DNA of 64,000 nucleotides from Ligula intestinalis (Eukaryota > Platyhelminthes > Cestoda > Diphyllobothriidea > Diphyllobothriidae): the NCBI GenBank assembly GCA_036362985.1, contig JAYGXS010000005.1, positions 33,991,478-34,055,477 of the forward strand, given 5' to 3'. The notes under the pieces were generated by a model, which did not search any database, had not been told where the DNA came from, and saw nothing but the letters and a program-made list of their open reading frames with translations. Below, in pieces: positions 1 to 11,148 of this stretch (position 1 is its first letter; every line of letters begins with the position of its first letter). Both the position numbers and the translations under genes were made by a program.

Positions 1-1080
1 AGCGAGATACGCGGGAAGTAATTGCAGCGCATTGCACCTGAAACAAATATATATCTTATGAAGGGTTCTTTTTAGTGTGTTATCCCTTATATGACTTTAG
101 CGGTTCTTTTCTGTCCACATATACCGTTTGAATTTACGCGTTCTCCTCAACGATAACTCGAAAGAATGTTGGGAATGGAGGTCTTTTATAATTTTATTGA
201 TAGAAGGGGCAAGACGAGTCATATGTAAAACGTAGCATCAAGGGTGGTCTTAATAAATACATAAATACCTATTTTAAGTGCCCACATAGCACTATCAAAA
301 CAAACTTAGCGCTCAGTTAGTTTGATGAAAATGTGCATATTGGTGCCCCTTTGAGCAGCTAGATACATAGTAGAAATTAGTAGTCTATTAGGTAGATTAT
401 TACACTTCCAATGGCGACAAGTCCCTTGAAAACATTAGGTAATTTTTTTTAGAACATACTGATAATCTTAGGATAAACAGTGGAGGAACTCCTACGATCA
501 ATGTTGAAACAGACGTCAGCGAAGCCCAATATTTTGTTATTTGGAATTAATATTTGTTGGCACCAGGAAGGCACTATCTATCTATCCCAAAAAAAATATG
601 ACGCTTCCACACGGAATGTACAAATTTAAAATGTACAGATTCACTTTTTTCAGTCGGTTTCCTCAGGAAGCGTTCCGTGTTTTGGTCGTTTTCTTGTCAT
701 TTAGGAGTTGATGTAGATGATCCTGAACGCCGTTCTGTAAGCTAGCTGTGGGCTTAAATAAAAGAAAATAAAAGACTGTCAGGGTGTTTGGATGTTTAAT
801 TTTATTATAATCATTTGCCAGCAGCGTCCAGAGGTTCTGTTGACCGTTCTGTGGGAGCAGAATTAGATTCATGTAGTTCCACCCAACCGTCTCCGCTGTA
901 GTGAATACCAATAGCTCTGTAAAAGAATTTGCGATAGATGTGTGGTAACGCACATGGCGTGGCCTAGATCATTCCATCTCTTAAATCTGTGTGAATTCTG
1001 TGTATGCTATGCGTAATTTCCTATCAGTGTCTTCTTGTACGCGATGAACACATAGTGTATTTCCTCATAAGCAAATTCAA
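1..1080. other. No gene seen
   Basis: This AT-rich stretch holds only short open frames with no recognisable motifs. A 96-codon frame on the minus strand (663-953) resembles nothing I know and has no coding-like context. The region ends where a 5'-truncated Penelope-like element begins. Confidence 0.5.
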
Positions 1081-1088
1081 GAGGAATT

Positions 1089-2492
1089 TTGAAGGTGTTT
1101 TTCCCCAAAACTCACAAAAAGGATATACCTTTACGACCAATTCTCTCTATGTCCAATTCCCCCCAACATAGATTAGCACAATGGCTTGTAAAGGAAATAA
1201 AGCCCATTCGAGAACGGTTCTGCACTTACACTACGAAGGACAATTTTCAAATTATCGAGGACATCAAGCTTCAAAAATTTACCGATAAATTTATGATTTC
1301 ACTTGACGTCGAATCACTATTTACAAATGTACCGCTGGACGAGACAATAGACATTATTTGTGCCCATGCGTCCGAAAGACGCCTGTCACCTGCAATACTG
1401 GGCCAATTACTGTTACTCTGCACCAAAAATGTTCAATTTCTATTTAATGGGCAACTTTACAGACAAATTGACGGAGTAGCAATGGGCAGTCCGCTAGGGC
1501 CAACATTTGCGGATGTTTTCATGGGATATCTAGAAGAAAAAGCGTCTTCAAGACTTAACAATACAATCTTATACAGAGGATACATGGATGACATATTCAC
1601 AATGGTTGATTCCAATGAAGAGGCCGATGACCTCAAATGTATGAACACTTTACATCCTTAAGTTAAATTTACAATGGAAACAGAGCAGCATAACAAGCTC
1701 CCCTACCTAAATGTCCTCATGTTTAGAGCGGATGATGGTTCCATAGGGCGCTCAGTTTTCCACAAAAAGACCTGGAAAGGGCAATATCTACACTTCATGA
1801 GCTTCGTGCCAATTCAGTGGAAGCGTAATCTGGTACAGCACCTTTTTCAACGAGCAAGGAACATTTGCTCTAGTGAGACTCTACCAGAAGAGATTACTCG
1901 TCTTAACTCAGCCCTACTCAACCGTGGCTACCCGGCACGCTTTATTCAAAAGTACAGCAATCCCCTACGGCCAAAATTTCTGGAACAGTCAGTTCCAAAA
2001 AAGCCCGTCATGATATCCTTACCATTCAAAGGTGATGACATTTCTAACACAATCAAGCGACGATTACGCAGTACGATAGAAAGGACCTACAACGCAGCAA
2101 AATTAGTCTTCTTAAGTTCTACCAAAAGTATTCCATTAAAACGACCAAAGGATGCTCTGCCATTCCACGCCACCTCCAATTGTGTTTAAGAATTCACATT
2201 CAATTGCGGATGCAAATACTTTGGGCGCACGCAAAGGCAACTCGCAGCCAGGGCCGCTGAGCACTTGCCCAATTGGCTTTTGAAGCAAGAAGACAGAATA
2301 CCAAGGTCCTCCATTACCAAGCATCTATTAGACAGCGGTCATTCTGTCGACGTTAATACAGCGTTTTGAGTACTTGTTCGGGCCCGAACAAACCGAATCC
2401 TGCGCTATTTGGAAGCTGCATACATACGGTGGGAGGAACCTGACCTATGCAAGTAGCTTGATCATATCGTCAACCTCCAACTGCCCTGGTGA
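1089..2492 (+). pseudogene. Penelope-like element PLE-1, RT plus GIY-YIG, nonsense-broken
   Basis: This is the reverse transcriptase and endonuclease ORF of a Penelope-like retroelement, which in this family copies RNA at a nicked target. One reading frame runs from the first RT motif to the end of the nuclease. Visible parts are PKTHKKDIPLRPIL (start of RT), motif A SLDVESLFTNVP with its Asp kept, the GVAMGSPLGP motif, the YMDD active site (about 1580-1592), a thumb region, a Lys/Pro-rich linker, and the GIY-YIG domain (GRTQRQL, AAEHLPNW, DSGHSVD). Four in-frame stops interrupt it: TAA at 1659, TAA at 2187, TGA at 2367 and TAG at 2454. I see no frameshift. The 5' end is truncated: an in-frame stop lies at 1068 and the usual N-terminal PLE region is missing. 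The nuclease part is the same family as the fragments at 26.2 and 55.9 kb. Confidence 0.9.
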
Positions 2493-4270
2493 TTGGCCAT
2501 TTTATTTAATTTCCCACGTATTTTTCGTTAACTTCTTCCATCCACTACTCACCATATGTTGACTTAACGTTCCCGTCCTCTATCGATTAATTTTTAAACT
2601 GACTCGGTTCCTTGCTGTTACCAGTAATTCTGTGAGATTTCCACTCCTGTATGTGTCTTCGTCAACATTCCCACGCAACGACAAGAAGCAGCTGATGAGC
2701 TGTCTCGAATTTTGTTGATATCAATGAATTCTGCTGCTTTCGCCTGTTTCAAATGCAAGAGGGTTTTCTAACCAAAGGTTTGGTGTTGCTGTATATTTTT
2801 ATTGCCTGCATAATTCAAGAGCCCTTGGTAGGGTTCAAAAGTACAAACATAACTAAGCTTAAGCCTGCACAGCTGCTCCGTTTCGCAGCAGGCATGATCA
2901 TTTCTGACCGCAGAAAGAGTAAATTCTTTTCCTTTCCCTTCACGAAGTCGTTTTTCATATAGAAACCTTTTGCTTACATGATGTTATAATTCCACACCAT
3001 CAAATTCTGCATTGTAAATAAATATTTTTACCTGCTTCACGAAGGCCCAATCCGATTCAAGCCTTTGTTGGGCAACTAGTAGGGACTACGTTGGGTCTTT
3101 TCATACATGGACAATTCTGCGAAATTCACTGAAAGATAATCGAAAATATTACAAAGGACCGCCGGTACGTTAATTGACTTATTGTTTTGAAGTTTGTTAA
3201 TTTCCTGCTGTGTTGACTTTGCTGATCTCTATTGTTGGTTGCCGTACACATTACTTGGTATCTTTACTTATTTCTTTAATTCCATTTGAATATTTGGGGC
3301 TTTTACTGCGCTGTAGAACTGTGAACAAAACCGAATAGCGGCTGGTCGTGCTCCTCTTTCATGTTGCGCAGTTTTTCTACTGTTTTGCCCAAAGCACAAA
3401 AGAATGGGTGGCTTAGACGAGTTGGGCAGGGTTTTGGTAAGGCTTAGGACTGTCAAAACTTTCATGTATGTTACTGTTTCAAGAACGTGCGACCCATGTT
3501 TGTCGCATGAATTCATGTGGTAATTTTTATAGCGACTGGTTTCTTCCCCATGAAAGGTTCTTCCCATTTTCGGGCTTATTGAAAGTTATCAGTTCATTAA
3601 GTTTTTTTTGTTGTTTGAGTGTAAGCGCATTTGTGTGAAGAGTTGACATTATCCTCACGGAGGTCAACAATTAGTCTCATTTTACTACGACCGTATTCAA
3701 CTTATGTAAGTTAAATCTGTTAAGTACTAACCAGGTTTTGGTGAATATTTAACGCCCAGCAGAATAACTTAACGCCAGCTTATCTTCAGTTAATTTCGGC
3801 TTCGTCATTTTTCGTCTCCTTCGTTTATATATTTAGTTTTTAACTTCCGTTTAGTCCCAACCGGTACATGACACAACACTGAAAAATAATATAGATAGCT
3901 GTGAATGTAGAAGATTGTGGCACATAGCAACACTTAGCAACACTTTCAACTCGTATGCCTAAATAGTATAGTAGTATGAAGGTGTTTTGCAAACCCCTGA
4001 ATATTACATGTCATGCTGCAACGGCAAGTTTGTGGTATCGGCATTTACATACTGAGGTTATACGAGACACCTGCAGGGAACCTTCTGAAGCCACTGGTGT
4101 CTTGAACTCTTAGCTTTTGCGTATGCAGTTACAAGTTTGTGACATTCGAAATTTCACTTTTATTCATTTGGCCATATAGTAAAACCAATTTCCATATGCC
4201 TTTATGTCAGCCTTCAATTTTCTTGCCGATTCCATTTTAAAGTTCCTGATCATAACTTTTTTTCAACAAA
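2493..4270. other. No gene seen; presumed upstream intron or flank of TIMM29
   Basis: There are only short, unconvincing open frames and no repeat that I recognise. The first exon and start codon of the TIMM29 gene should lie somewhere upstream of 4273, either here or outside the window, but I could not pick it out. Confidence 0.4.
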
Positions 4271-4272
4271 AG

Positions 4273-4871
4273 TGGACTATTTTAAACGCCTCGGAAATGA
4301 CTACATCGCCGTCTTCCGTGATACTGTCGAGGACATCACGAAACGTCCCGGGAGAGCTTGCCTCATCTTTTTGGCTGGCGCTAGCGCCACTGCTATCTAT
4401 GCTTCCTGTCCCCATGAATCCGCCTTCGATGCTCAACTCCTCAGTTACTCCGTCGATCTATGGGATACCCCAAGCGACCTCCAAAGCCGACCAGCTGTTG
4501 CTCACATTGAATCATGCCTCATCCGTCGTTCCCATGGCCAACTTCGACATGCCAACCTTGGTTTTCTGCATGTTGTTTGGCGCGATGATCGCCCTCGGCC
4601 TTGTGCTCTCTACTCCGAAATCTGTCCATACAACTACCCGTCAGGGGGCTTCACGGGTCCAATACGTGGTCTCATCAACTGTTTCCTCTATGATCAACCT
4701 CGAGACCTCCCGCCCTTCACAGCTTTACAACGGATTTCTCACGTTTTGCATAATCGCATCGTGGATGTGGGGTGCCTTGGGCGATTTTGGTTTTTGGATG
4801 CTGCCATGGTTGACTACGACATTAATGCCGAGGAGTGGGCCTACAAATCCCCAACAGCTGTACCGGCCTAG
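4273..4871 (+). CDS. TIMM29: TIMM29 (Tim29), main exon, TIM22 translocase subunit
   Basis: Tim29 is a metazoan subunit of the TIM22 complex, which inserts carrier proteins into the mitochondrial inner membrane. The product (about 199 residues) follows the family layout: an N-terminal DYFKRLGNDY segment, KRPGRA before one hydrophobic segment (about residues 29-45), a short motif around RHANLGF, and a C-terminal block DVGCLGRFWFLDA..MVDYDIN (about 165-186) that closely resembles the conserved DVG.xGR.W.L....M.D.DIN block of vertebrate TIMM29. No ATG opens this frame. It starts just after a pyrimidine-rich tract ending in AG at 4271-4272, so it is best read as an exon after a splice acceptor, with the true start further upstream. 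The TAG at 4869-4871 ends the frame. The human protein is about 260 residues, so a short C-terminus or a spliced tail is possible. This is the only clear host gene in the window. Confidence 0.82.
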
Positions 4872-5145
4872 TCACTCAGACGTCACCGACAGTGACAATG
4901 TCGTATCTTACCCGTCTAGTAGCCAGAAGGCCGAAGTTGTAGGCGATAGTGTCAATTCTCCAGGGAGCTTAGACAGTATACCAGAAAGAACCGAGCTACC
5001 GAAAGAAAATGGGAATGAAAAGCAGGCAAGTTCTGAAGTGCAGGACGACGCAGACGCAGATGAGTGGGAGGTTATCGAAGAGGCTCTGTTGCATGTAAAT
5101 TGCGTAGGAGCAGTTGAACGGGATCTCATACAACCCGGAAGACAG
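4872..5145 (+). CDS. Possible acidic exon or frameshifted tail after TIMM29
   Basis: A reading frame in a different phase from Tim29 is open from 4204 to 5310 (368 codons). The part after the Tim29 stop looks protein-like: rich in Ser, Glu and Asp, then DADEWEVIEEA, and then LHVNCVGAVERDLIQPGRQ. Plausible splice donors are CAG/GT after 5145 and after 5187. The last codons before the TAA at 5308 overlap the arm of a repeat (5271-5307), so the true coding end is probably earlier. Three readings fit: a C-terminal extension of Tim29 joined by splicing or a frameshift, an exon of another gene, or chance. WEVI with acidic flanks resembles a LIR (Atg8-binding) motif, but that is only a short-motif match. 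Confidence 0.35.
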
Positions 5146-5270
5146 GTATTGATGGTTGACATGGACACCGAGGCGCCGCTTTTACAGGTGAATGAAAACG
5201 ATCGCATTCCTGGTGTTTTCATGTATAAGAAAAAAATGTTGCGGAGCACCAGACTAATTTTTATTGTCCT

Positions 5271-5462
5271 GAGCTTCCGGGCTCTTGCTGGAGTCCATCG
5301 TAAGGGATAAAAACGTCCACGAAAAACCAACAGCATTTATAGGGGCAGGAGCCAATCAGCCGTTATAGGGAAAACTGATTAATCACTACTGTCGGTCGTG
5401 CGGATATGCCTGCAGAAGGCATATCTCTCTGACGATGGACTCACGCAAGAGCCCGAAAACTC
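5271..5462. repeat. Inverted pair of hammerhead-bearing arms
   Basis: The left arm (5271-5307) and right arm (5426-5462) are inverted copies, with 31 of 37 positions matching when I align them by eye. The spacer is about 118 bp. Each arm carries the same short segment seen in Penelope-type hammerheads elsewhere in the window. It is likely a remnant of paired PLE terminal repeats. Confidence 0.65.
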
Positions 5463-5466
5463 ACGC
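5418..5466 (+). ncRNA. Hammerhead ribozyme-like core (PLE type)
   Basis: CTGACGA at 5429-5435 is followed by a stem II (GGACTC/GAGCCC with one A-C mismatch) and GAAA at 5455-5458. The sequence closely parallels the core at 11153-11186. The usual CGTC after GAAA is altered, so cleavage is doubtful. Confidence 0.5.
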
Positions 5467-5469
5467 TAA

Positions 5470-6840
5470 TAAACAAAATAATTTAGTGCTCGACAACCCT
5501 TCTTCCTCACACATGACTCTACTATGTTGCTCTAGGAGACCTGTGTAATTTTATTTTTTTCTAATGTATTATTCCGCAACTGCTACTTTTGTGAGGGCTT
5601 CGGGCATTTATGGTTACATTGTAGTGGACGCACCAGTCATTGGAAGCTGGGGAGAATTGGCAGTGATTCGTCGGATGTATGCACGCAATTAATAACTGTT
5701 CGTGACGAACATTGTTCATTATCAGCATAATTCGTCCAAGTTTATACTTTTATTCGTTTGGGTGGAAGAAAGTCCTGTCAAAATCGTATCAGACAATCAC
5801 GATATCGCCACTGATGGCTTTGGCGAACCTCCATTGTTTAAATAGGTGTTAGCAACTGGTTCAGTTTGTCTCAGTCGGCCACTGATCATCGTATGTTAAT
5901 CATACTTGAATCGGGTGCGTATTGTCCACCCTTTCCCAACTTCACGAACAACCGTTAAAAACAAAGCTTTGTCAAATAATCGGAAGATTACTTAGCAGGA
6001 CCTCTCGCATGCAGGTAGATTAACACTCTGCGCTCGGCTGAACAGTTCACCACAGCATGAGGACGATGGAGTGTTTATTAAGGTTCCCTTGATTTTGCAA
6101 TATCTTTTCATCCTTTTTAATTCAAATACATTTAAAAGAGCTTTTTCGTTTATATAGGAAAGCCTCACTGTGTAGAGTGCATTTATTGGGTTCTTGGGTC
6201 ACCCAAATCCTTTTTCCGCGTATCGTCTCAACTTCTGAGCAACTCTATGTGACGTTTTTAGGCCTTTTTGCAGAACATTTTGCCCATTCGTCGTACAGCG
6301 GGTGACAGCTCATAACTATTGCCACATCGAAGCGTATTTTCATCCCATTTACACGTTTTGTTCATGCTCATCGTTAACGGGGATAAAAGAGAGGGCTCTT
6401 GGGGATTTGGAAAAATCAACTTTGATCTTCAAAAAACGAAATGGGCGCATTATTTGAGTCCCCAGTCTTGTCGCCTCCGTATCTTACTACAACAGGGTTC
6501 GCTGCACCTTGGCACAGTCATGCGGTTTAAGGTGATTGGATTTTGAAATAAGCAGTTTTACCAGCGTGAAGCCTCTACTAGGTCTTATTTAGTTCAGAAC
6601 ATTGTTTTACTGACAAGGGCAGGACCACCATTTGATTAATGGCCCATTTTGAATTTCAAAGATTGAACGTATTATGTATTGGGATGGGAGCTCGAATAAA
6701 TGCTATAGCGGGTGGGTTCGTTCGCATGCCGTTGCAGTGCATGACTGACGTGTTGGAGAAGTTGACTTTACTCTGTCATCATTCGAAGCGCTAAAGTAAA
6801 CTAACGATCGTTCTGTTGGTTGGTTGGTAGCCCATGTTGG
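5470..6840. other. No gene seen
   Basis: Short open frames only, with no recognised domain, RNA gene or repeat. Confidence 0.4.
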
Positions 6841-6841
6841 A

Positions 6842-7416
6842 TCAGGGGTTCCCACCGGAGTCCAAACTGGGTGCGGTTGGGAGACGGAGAAAAGCCGCGA
6901 CCTCGGCCGGCTTGAGCCAAAGGTCCTCGGGGGTGAGTTGGGTGCTTGGCCGAGAACTGCAGGCGAAGAGGTGACGGCAGTCATGTGGCGAGACGCCGCA
7001 GTCGGGTGTAGACGGGTCCAGCCGGCAGGCAGGCAGGCAGGCAAGTAGCCCTTGGTGGATCCGGAACTCCGCCGGGTGGGCCTCAATCCCGGCGGTGAGG
7101 AGGAGGAGGAGTAGCATAGTCAGGAGAAGCTGCTCTGCCATAAAAAAGCAGATGGAGAGGAGAAGAGATGGATCCACCCTAGGGAGGTTCGGTGTAGCAG
7201 ACCTTGGCCGCCCTGACGGCGGGTGGGAACGCGGTCGAAGACGCGTCTACTGTGGTCCAGCCGGTGTTGGTACTGGCGAAGGAGCATGCAGTAGTCACTG
7301 CGAAGCTGCGCCAGGATACAGTGAGTCACCCGTGGGAGATGATGTTCCGAGGTGGCAATCGGAGGTGGATAGCCACTGAGAAGGACCGGGGGATGGTAGT
7401 TGAATTTTGCGTCCAC
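6842..7416 (-). pseudogene. C-terminal tail of a Jockey/I/R1-type non-LTR retrotransposon
   Basis: Read on the minus strand, the segment LPRVTHCILAQLRSDYCMLL (about 7270-7340) and the segment TPDCGVSPHDCRHLFAC..TQLTPEDLW..PAEVAAFL (about 6870-7010) match the layout of the C-terminal zinc-knuckle tail found after the reverse transcriptase in Jockey/I/R1-type elements: C-x2-C...H...C followed by a DLW..P..VA.FL block. The two halves lie in different frames and are separated by about 200 bp of inserted or rearranged sequence that happens to encode a leucine-rich stretch. No reverse transcriptase core is present, so this is a 3' fragment. The region is much richer in G+C than its flanks. Confidence 0.6.
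7021..7044. repeat. (GGCA)n microsatellite
   Basis: A short run of tandem ggca units. Confidence 0.8.
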
Positions 7417-7499
7417 AACAGCTCTCTGGTGAAGGCGCTGGTTGCCTGTCTTTATGGCGGAGCCATCAACGGGTAGATCCGAGAGAGACGAGGCGACAG

Positions 7500-8395
7500 C
7501 TGCCTTGGGGAGACATCGTAGACGTGGCTAGTGAGCCATTTTCTTGTATTTTTCCTAAGGCCGTTTTTTGGCTTAATAACAGGTGATCTTGCCCATGGGA
7601 AGACGAGGAAGTAGGAACCCTCGTAGGTTTCCCTGAAACAAGTTACATAAATAGTTATTGCCTACTTATAATGATATAAGTAACAATGTGTTTTGCTAAT
7701 TTGTTACAGATTGGTCAGGCAATTTTCCACGGCACTTACAAGCAAACGCTTGGGACCAGTTTATTTTTCGAGAAGCTCAGTCCCGCAGATGCAAAGAACT
7801 CCTCTGAAAAATCCCTTACCGAAAGCATCGATGTCTTTTCGAGTTCCCACAAGTCTTCTTCACGTCCCCAGTTCACCTACTTTGGCAAATCTTCTAAATT
7901 ACTTGATCTGCAGCGCGTATTTTTAAAGCCGAAAGAGAGCGAGAAGTAACGTGAATCTTCAGTCCCGTCCCTTCCTTTATCAGTCATTCACCATTTTTTA
8001 CAGAGGCCCGAATTACTTCGAACAGACTATGTCCTCTCCTCTAATGTTTTTACAACATCTGACAGCTTTTGTATTGAAGGGAAATTTACTGGCGGTTAGG
8101 TTAGAGACTAGATGCATTTCCAACACCTTTTAATATAAAAAGTTTTAAGAGGTAAGCATCTTTTTGGTTGTTTGAATGATAATTTAGTCCTTCACTTTGA
8201 GCCATTTCTCATAGACACGGATCGAGTATTTGTCTGCTGATATCCTCCTTGTTGTAAAAAGCACTTTCAAATCTAACAAACTTACTTCCAACGGATTTAC
8301 TACTTTCGTTCGCAAACGACGAAAATTTGAGCCTGTGTCTCGCTGAATGAAAAAAGGGCCTGAAATTTTGTCCCACGTCATCAAAATCTGGGATC
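7500..8395. other. No gene seen
   Basis: Short frames such as 7686-7949 have no recognisable motif and no supporting context. Confidence 0.4.
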
Positions 8396-8470
8396 GGTTA
8401 CGGCCGGCTGGCCGCCGATGAGTTTTCAGTCGGAATTGGTCGTCCCAGTCTCCCTTATCTTTGTCGGTGC
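8395..8470 (+). ncRNA. Degenerate hammerhead relic (SINE-S family)
   Basis: The segment aligns by eye with the SINE-S hammerheads near 24.0 and 41.6 kb. It shares the leader around TCTGGG, a GGCTGG before the core, and the trailing CCCAGTCTCCCTTATCTTTGTCGG. The core is broken: the CTGACGA and GAAA boxes are both altered. Catalysis is unlikely. Confidence 0.45.
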
Positions 8471-9440
8471 CACTTTTGAACTTAAAAAACCATTAACTGA
8501 TTTGAAGCACAGTTTGTAAACGTGCATTTAAATTAGTTCTCGTATACCTCCTCTGCTTAAGTGTTGCTTTATGTATATTATAAAAACAAGTGCGTAGTTA
8601 CTATGTTGAAGGATAGGGACGTGAACCGATCGAAACCGCGGTTAGAAGGGGCTAGCTTATTGGTTTATCTGCGGCCAACTCTGCCCATCCACAGATTGAG
8701 TTTCTCACAAGCATTTATGTTTAGGTTAGGCAGTTGAGTAGTGCATTAGTACCGCTGCACTTGTCCTTCAGATCTGCGAGTTAGTATATTAAGTGTAATA
8801 GGCGTTGCCTCAAAGGGCCCCGTAGGAGACTGCGCATGCAGTATTAACATCGCAATAAGCATATTACTGCAATGTTTTCAGTAACCAGCGCCGTGAAGAC
8901 TATTATTGTGACGGTGAGGATTAATACGCGTGCGAAAGTTAGCTTAAGGCCTCGCTTGACTCCCTGAGTGAATTCTGGTCGTAGTTTTTGTATTGCCTGT
9001 CAGACAACAGACAGTCATTTTCTGTGCCCTCCACCTCTGTGGTAATCTTTTGAATCTCGGTAGTGTAATGTCACATGAACTTGTGCACTGCATGTGATGT
9101 TGTCACACGACGAGGCCGATCCGAAACCTCCGTTATTGACGCGTCTGGTCAAACACCATCAGTTTTGTTTCATCTTTCGTTCTCATGAGCCAGAATTCAC
9201 AGCCTTACAGGAAGACTGGCCAAACTGTGCCTGGTACATAGGACGATATAACTGTTGTCCCTTGATAACCGTGACGGCATTTAAGGATGCTCAATAAAGT
9301 GAATATATTTTCGCAGTATGTAACCAAATGATTGCGATAAAGCGTACTTTCTTCCACATCTTTTTATATAAAATTTGAATCTATAAGGGCCTCTAAAATC
9401 AACGGGAAGTATGCGAAAGTATTCACTTTTTACAGATTAC
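8471..9440. other. No gene seen
   Basis: I see no coding, RNA or repeat feature that I can support. Confidence 0.4.
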
Positions 9441-9444
9441 AGTT

Positions 9445-10155
9445 TAGAAGAAAATAAAACGTTCTCTGGGACCAGTAGTGTATTTGCCGGGCGTTTCGAA
9501 CCCTCCTGCAAGCTCATTGTCAAGGAATGACAAAATGTACACCTCACTGCGTATTTAAGTCGATTCTGCCGGGAGTGACCTCTGCCCTCGATCTGCTCGC
9601 GCAACGCGAGGTAGGCATCAGGAAGCTCGATATGCCTGTTAATTGAGTCCGCGCGTGAATGCCATGCTTTCTGCAGCAGGCGTGAAGTTCGGTCGTCTTA
9701 CTGACCTAGTATTCGCACGTGTTCCAAGTCGAAGCCGTGCTCTGGCATGGATGCGTGGGTGGCCCCCAGGGAAAGCTTGTCCTTGTCATTTACCGCATTG
9801 ACTGTCCTTGTGGTCAAGCCAATTATGTTCGTGAAACCGGCAAACGCATCCACGCCAGGGCATGGCTTCGACTTGGAACGCGTGCAAATACTGGGTCAGT
9901 CAGACGACCGAACTTCACGCCTGCTGCAGAAAGCATGGCATTCACGCGCGGACTCAATTAACAGGCATATCGAGCTTCCTGATGCCTACCTCGCGTTGCG
10001 CGAGCAGATCGAGGGCAGAGGTCACTCCCGGCAGAACCGAGTTAAATACGCAGTGAGGTGTACATTTTTTCATTCCTTGACAATGAGCTTGTGGGAAGGT
10101 TCGAAACGTCGGACAAATAAACTCCTGGTCCCAGAGAACGTTTTACCTTCTTTTC
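9445..10155. repeat. Long inverted repeat made of two PLE 3' ends
   Basis: The arms 9445-9755 and 9845-10155 (about 311 bp each, 89-bp spacer) are inverted copies; mirrored positions sum to 19600 along the length I checked. Each arm carries the C-terminal part of a Penelope nuclease and a terminal GAAACGTC-type hammerhead segment (10103-10110 on +, altered to GAAACGCC on the minus strand near 9492). The arms are similar but not identical. Confidence 0.85.
9785..10045 (+). pseudogene. Penelope GIY-YIG endonuclease fragment
   Basis: This is the nuclease end of a Penelope-like element. The first part encodes YRIDCPCGQANYVRETGKR, which has the C-x-C insert typical of PLE nucleases. After about 9860 the homology continues in another frame with ILGQSDDRTSRLL and SINRHIELPDAYLALR, which parallels the PLE-2 protein (LARGSDRTTRETLEAW, INRCTILPAAYQALR). 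A deletion of roughly 25 codons plus a frame change separates the halves. The catalytic domain is therefore broken. It lies in the spacer and right arm of the palindrome, and a mirrored copy of the second half lies in the left arm. Confidence 0.75.
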
Positions 10156-10159
10156 AGTT

Positions 10160-11148
10160 ACCCGAGCCTCGCATATTCTCGACCATTCAGAGTAGAGTTT
10201 TTTGCGGGCGACCGGGAAGAAAATCAGTCAAAAGCCGGCTTCTTGCAGTGATTAAAATATCTTGGGACTATGCTGCCTGGTAATTAGTAATACTTGACTT
10301 TTTTTTAAATCCAAATTACATGAATTTTGTTTAACACACATCTACCGTATCGCCGGAATAAAAACCGCTTTTAAACCGAAGGATCCTTTGTCATCAAGGA
10401 TAAAATTTAAAGGTGTGATTTGCTGTCAGGTAAATACTAGAAAGGATGTTACAAGGCTGCTGGTTTTATCGTTAAACAGTTCCACGACCGCAGGCCTGTA
10501 TGCCCTCGAGTTTGCCCGAAAACTCCCCTGACGCGTAGTTGAGACACGCAAAGCCACAGCTGTCTGATCGTCTAAAAGGCCTGGGAAACCGCAGTTCGCC
10601 AGCCAGCAGTTGTATGGAACGACTTAACGTCTGAATTCGAAGATAGGCATCTTCATCTCCTCCCTCGGTGTAAATAATCGAGTGCTGGGAATCCAAAGAT
10701 TATCTCGAAAGGGGGGAGGGCATTTGCAGGATTACCGTTGACCCTATCCAAGATTGTCGTCCCATGTGCCTCCGTCGATATCGCTAGTGACCGCATACAT
10801 TTGCGTCATTCTTGACATGGCTAGATATTTAATTTTTCAAAATGTACACCTCGATATCTGGTCGTCTTGTAACCCTCCATGCCGCAAAGACGCATGCACC
10901 CGCACTCTTGTTTGCTTTCCAGCACATCGCATAGTGTGTGTATGCTGGGCGAAATAAACATCAAGTCAAGTCCTGATTAGCAGAATGAGACGGCAGACAC
11001 CAGAATGAAAGATTCATTACGTACGGAACCCCAACTTCTTAGCAGTGGCCGCTGACGAGACAAAAGTTTCTCTATTCAAACAAAAATGCGAGTCTCAGAA
11101 AGCAGTTTAGAAGGAGTGCAAACGGTCGCTGTAACGAGAACTCTACTA
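10160..11148. other. No gene seen
   Basis: Unremarkable sequence with only short frames. Confidence 0.4.

Noticed and set aside
7040..7140. Signal-peptide-like leucine-rich start of a Cys-containing small protein on the minus strand
   Set aside because: The downstream CGVSPHDCRHLFAC...DLW..P..VAAFL segment fits the tail of a non-LTR retrotransposon, so the leucine-rich stretch is better explained as inserted sequence in a dead element.
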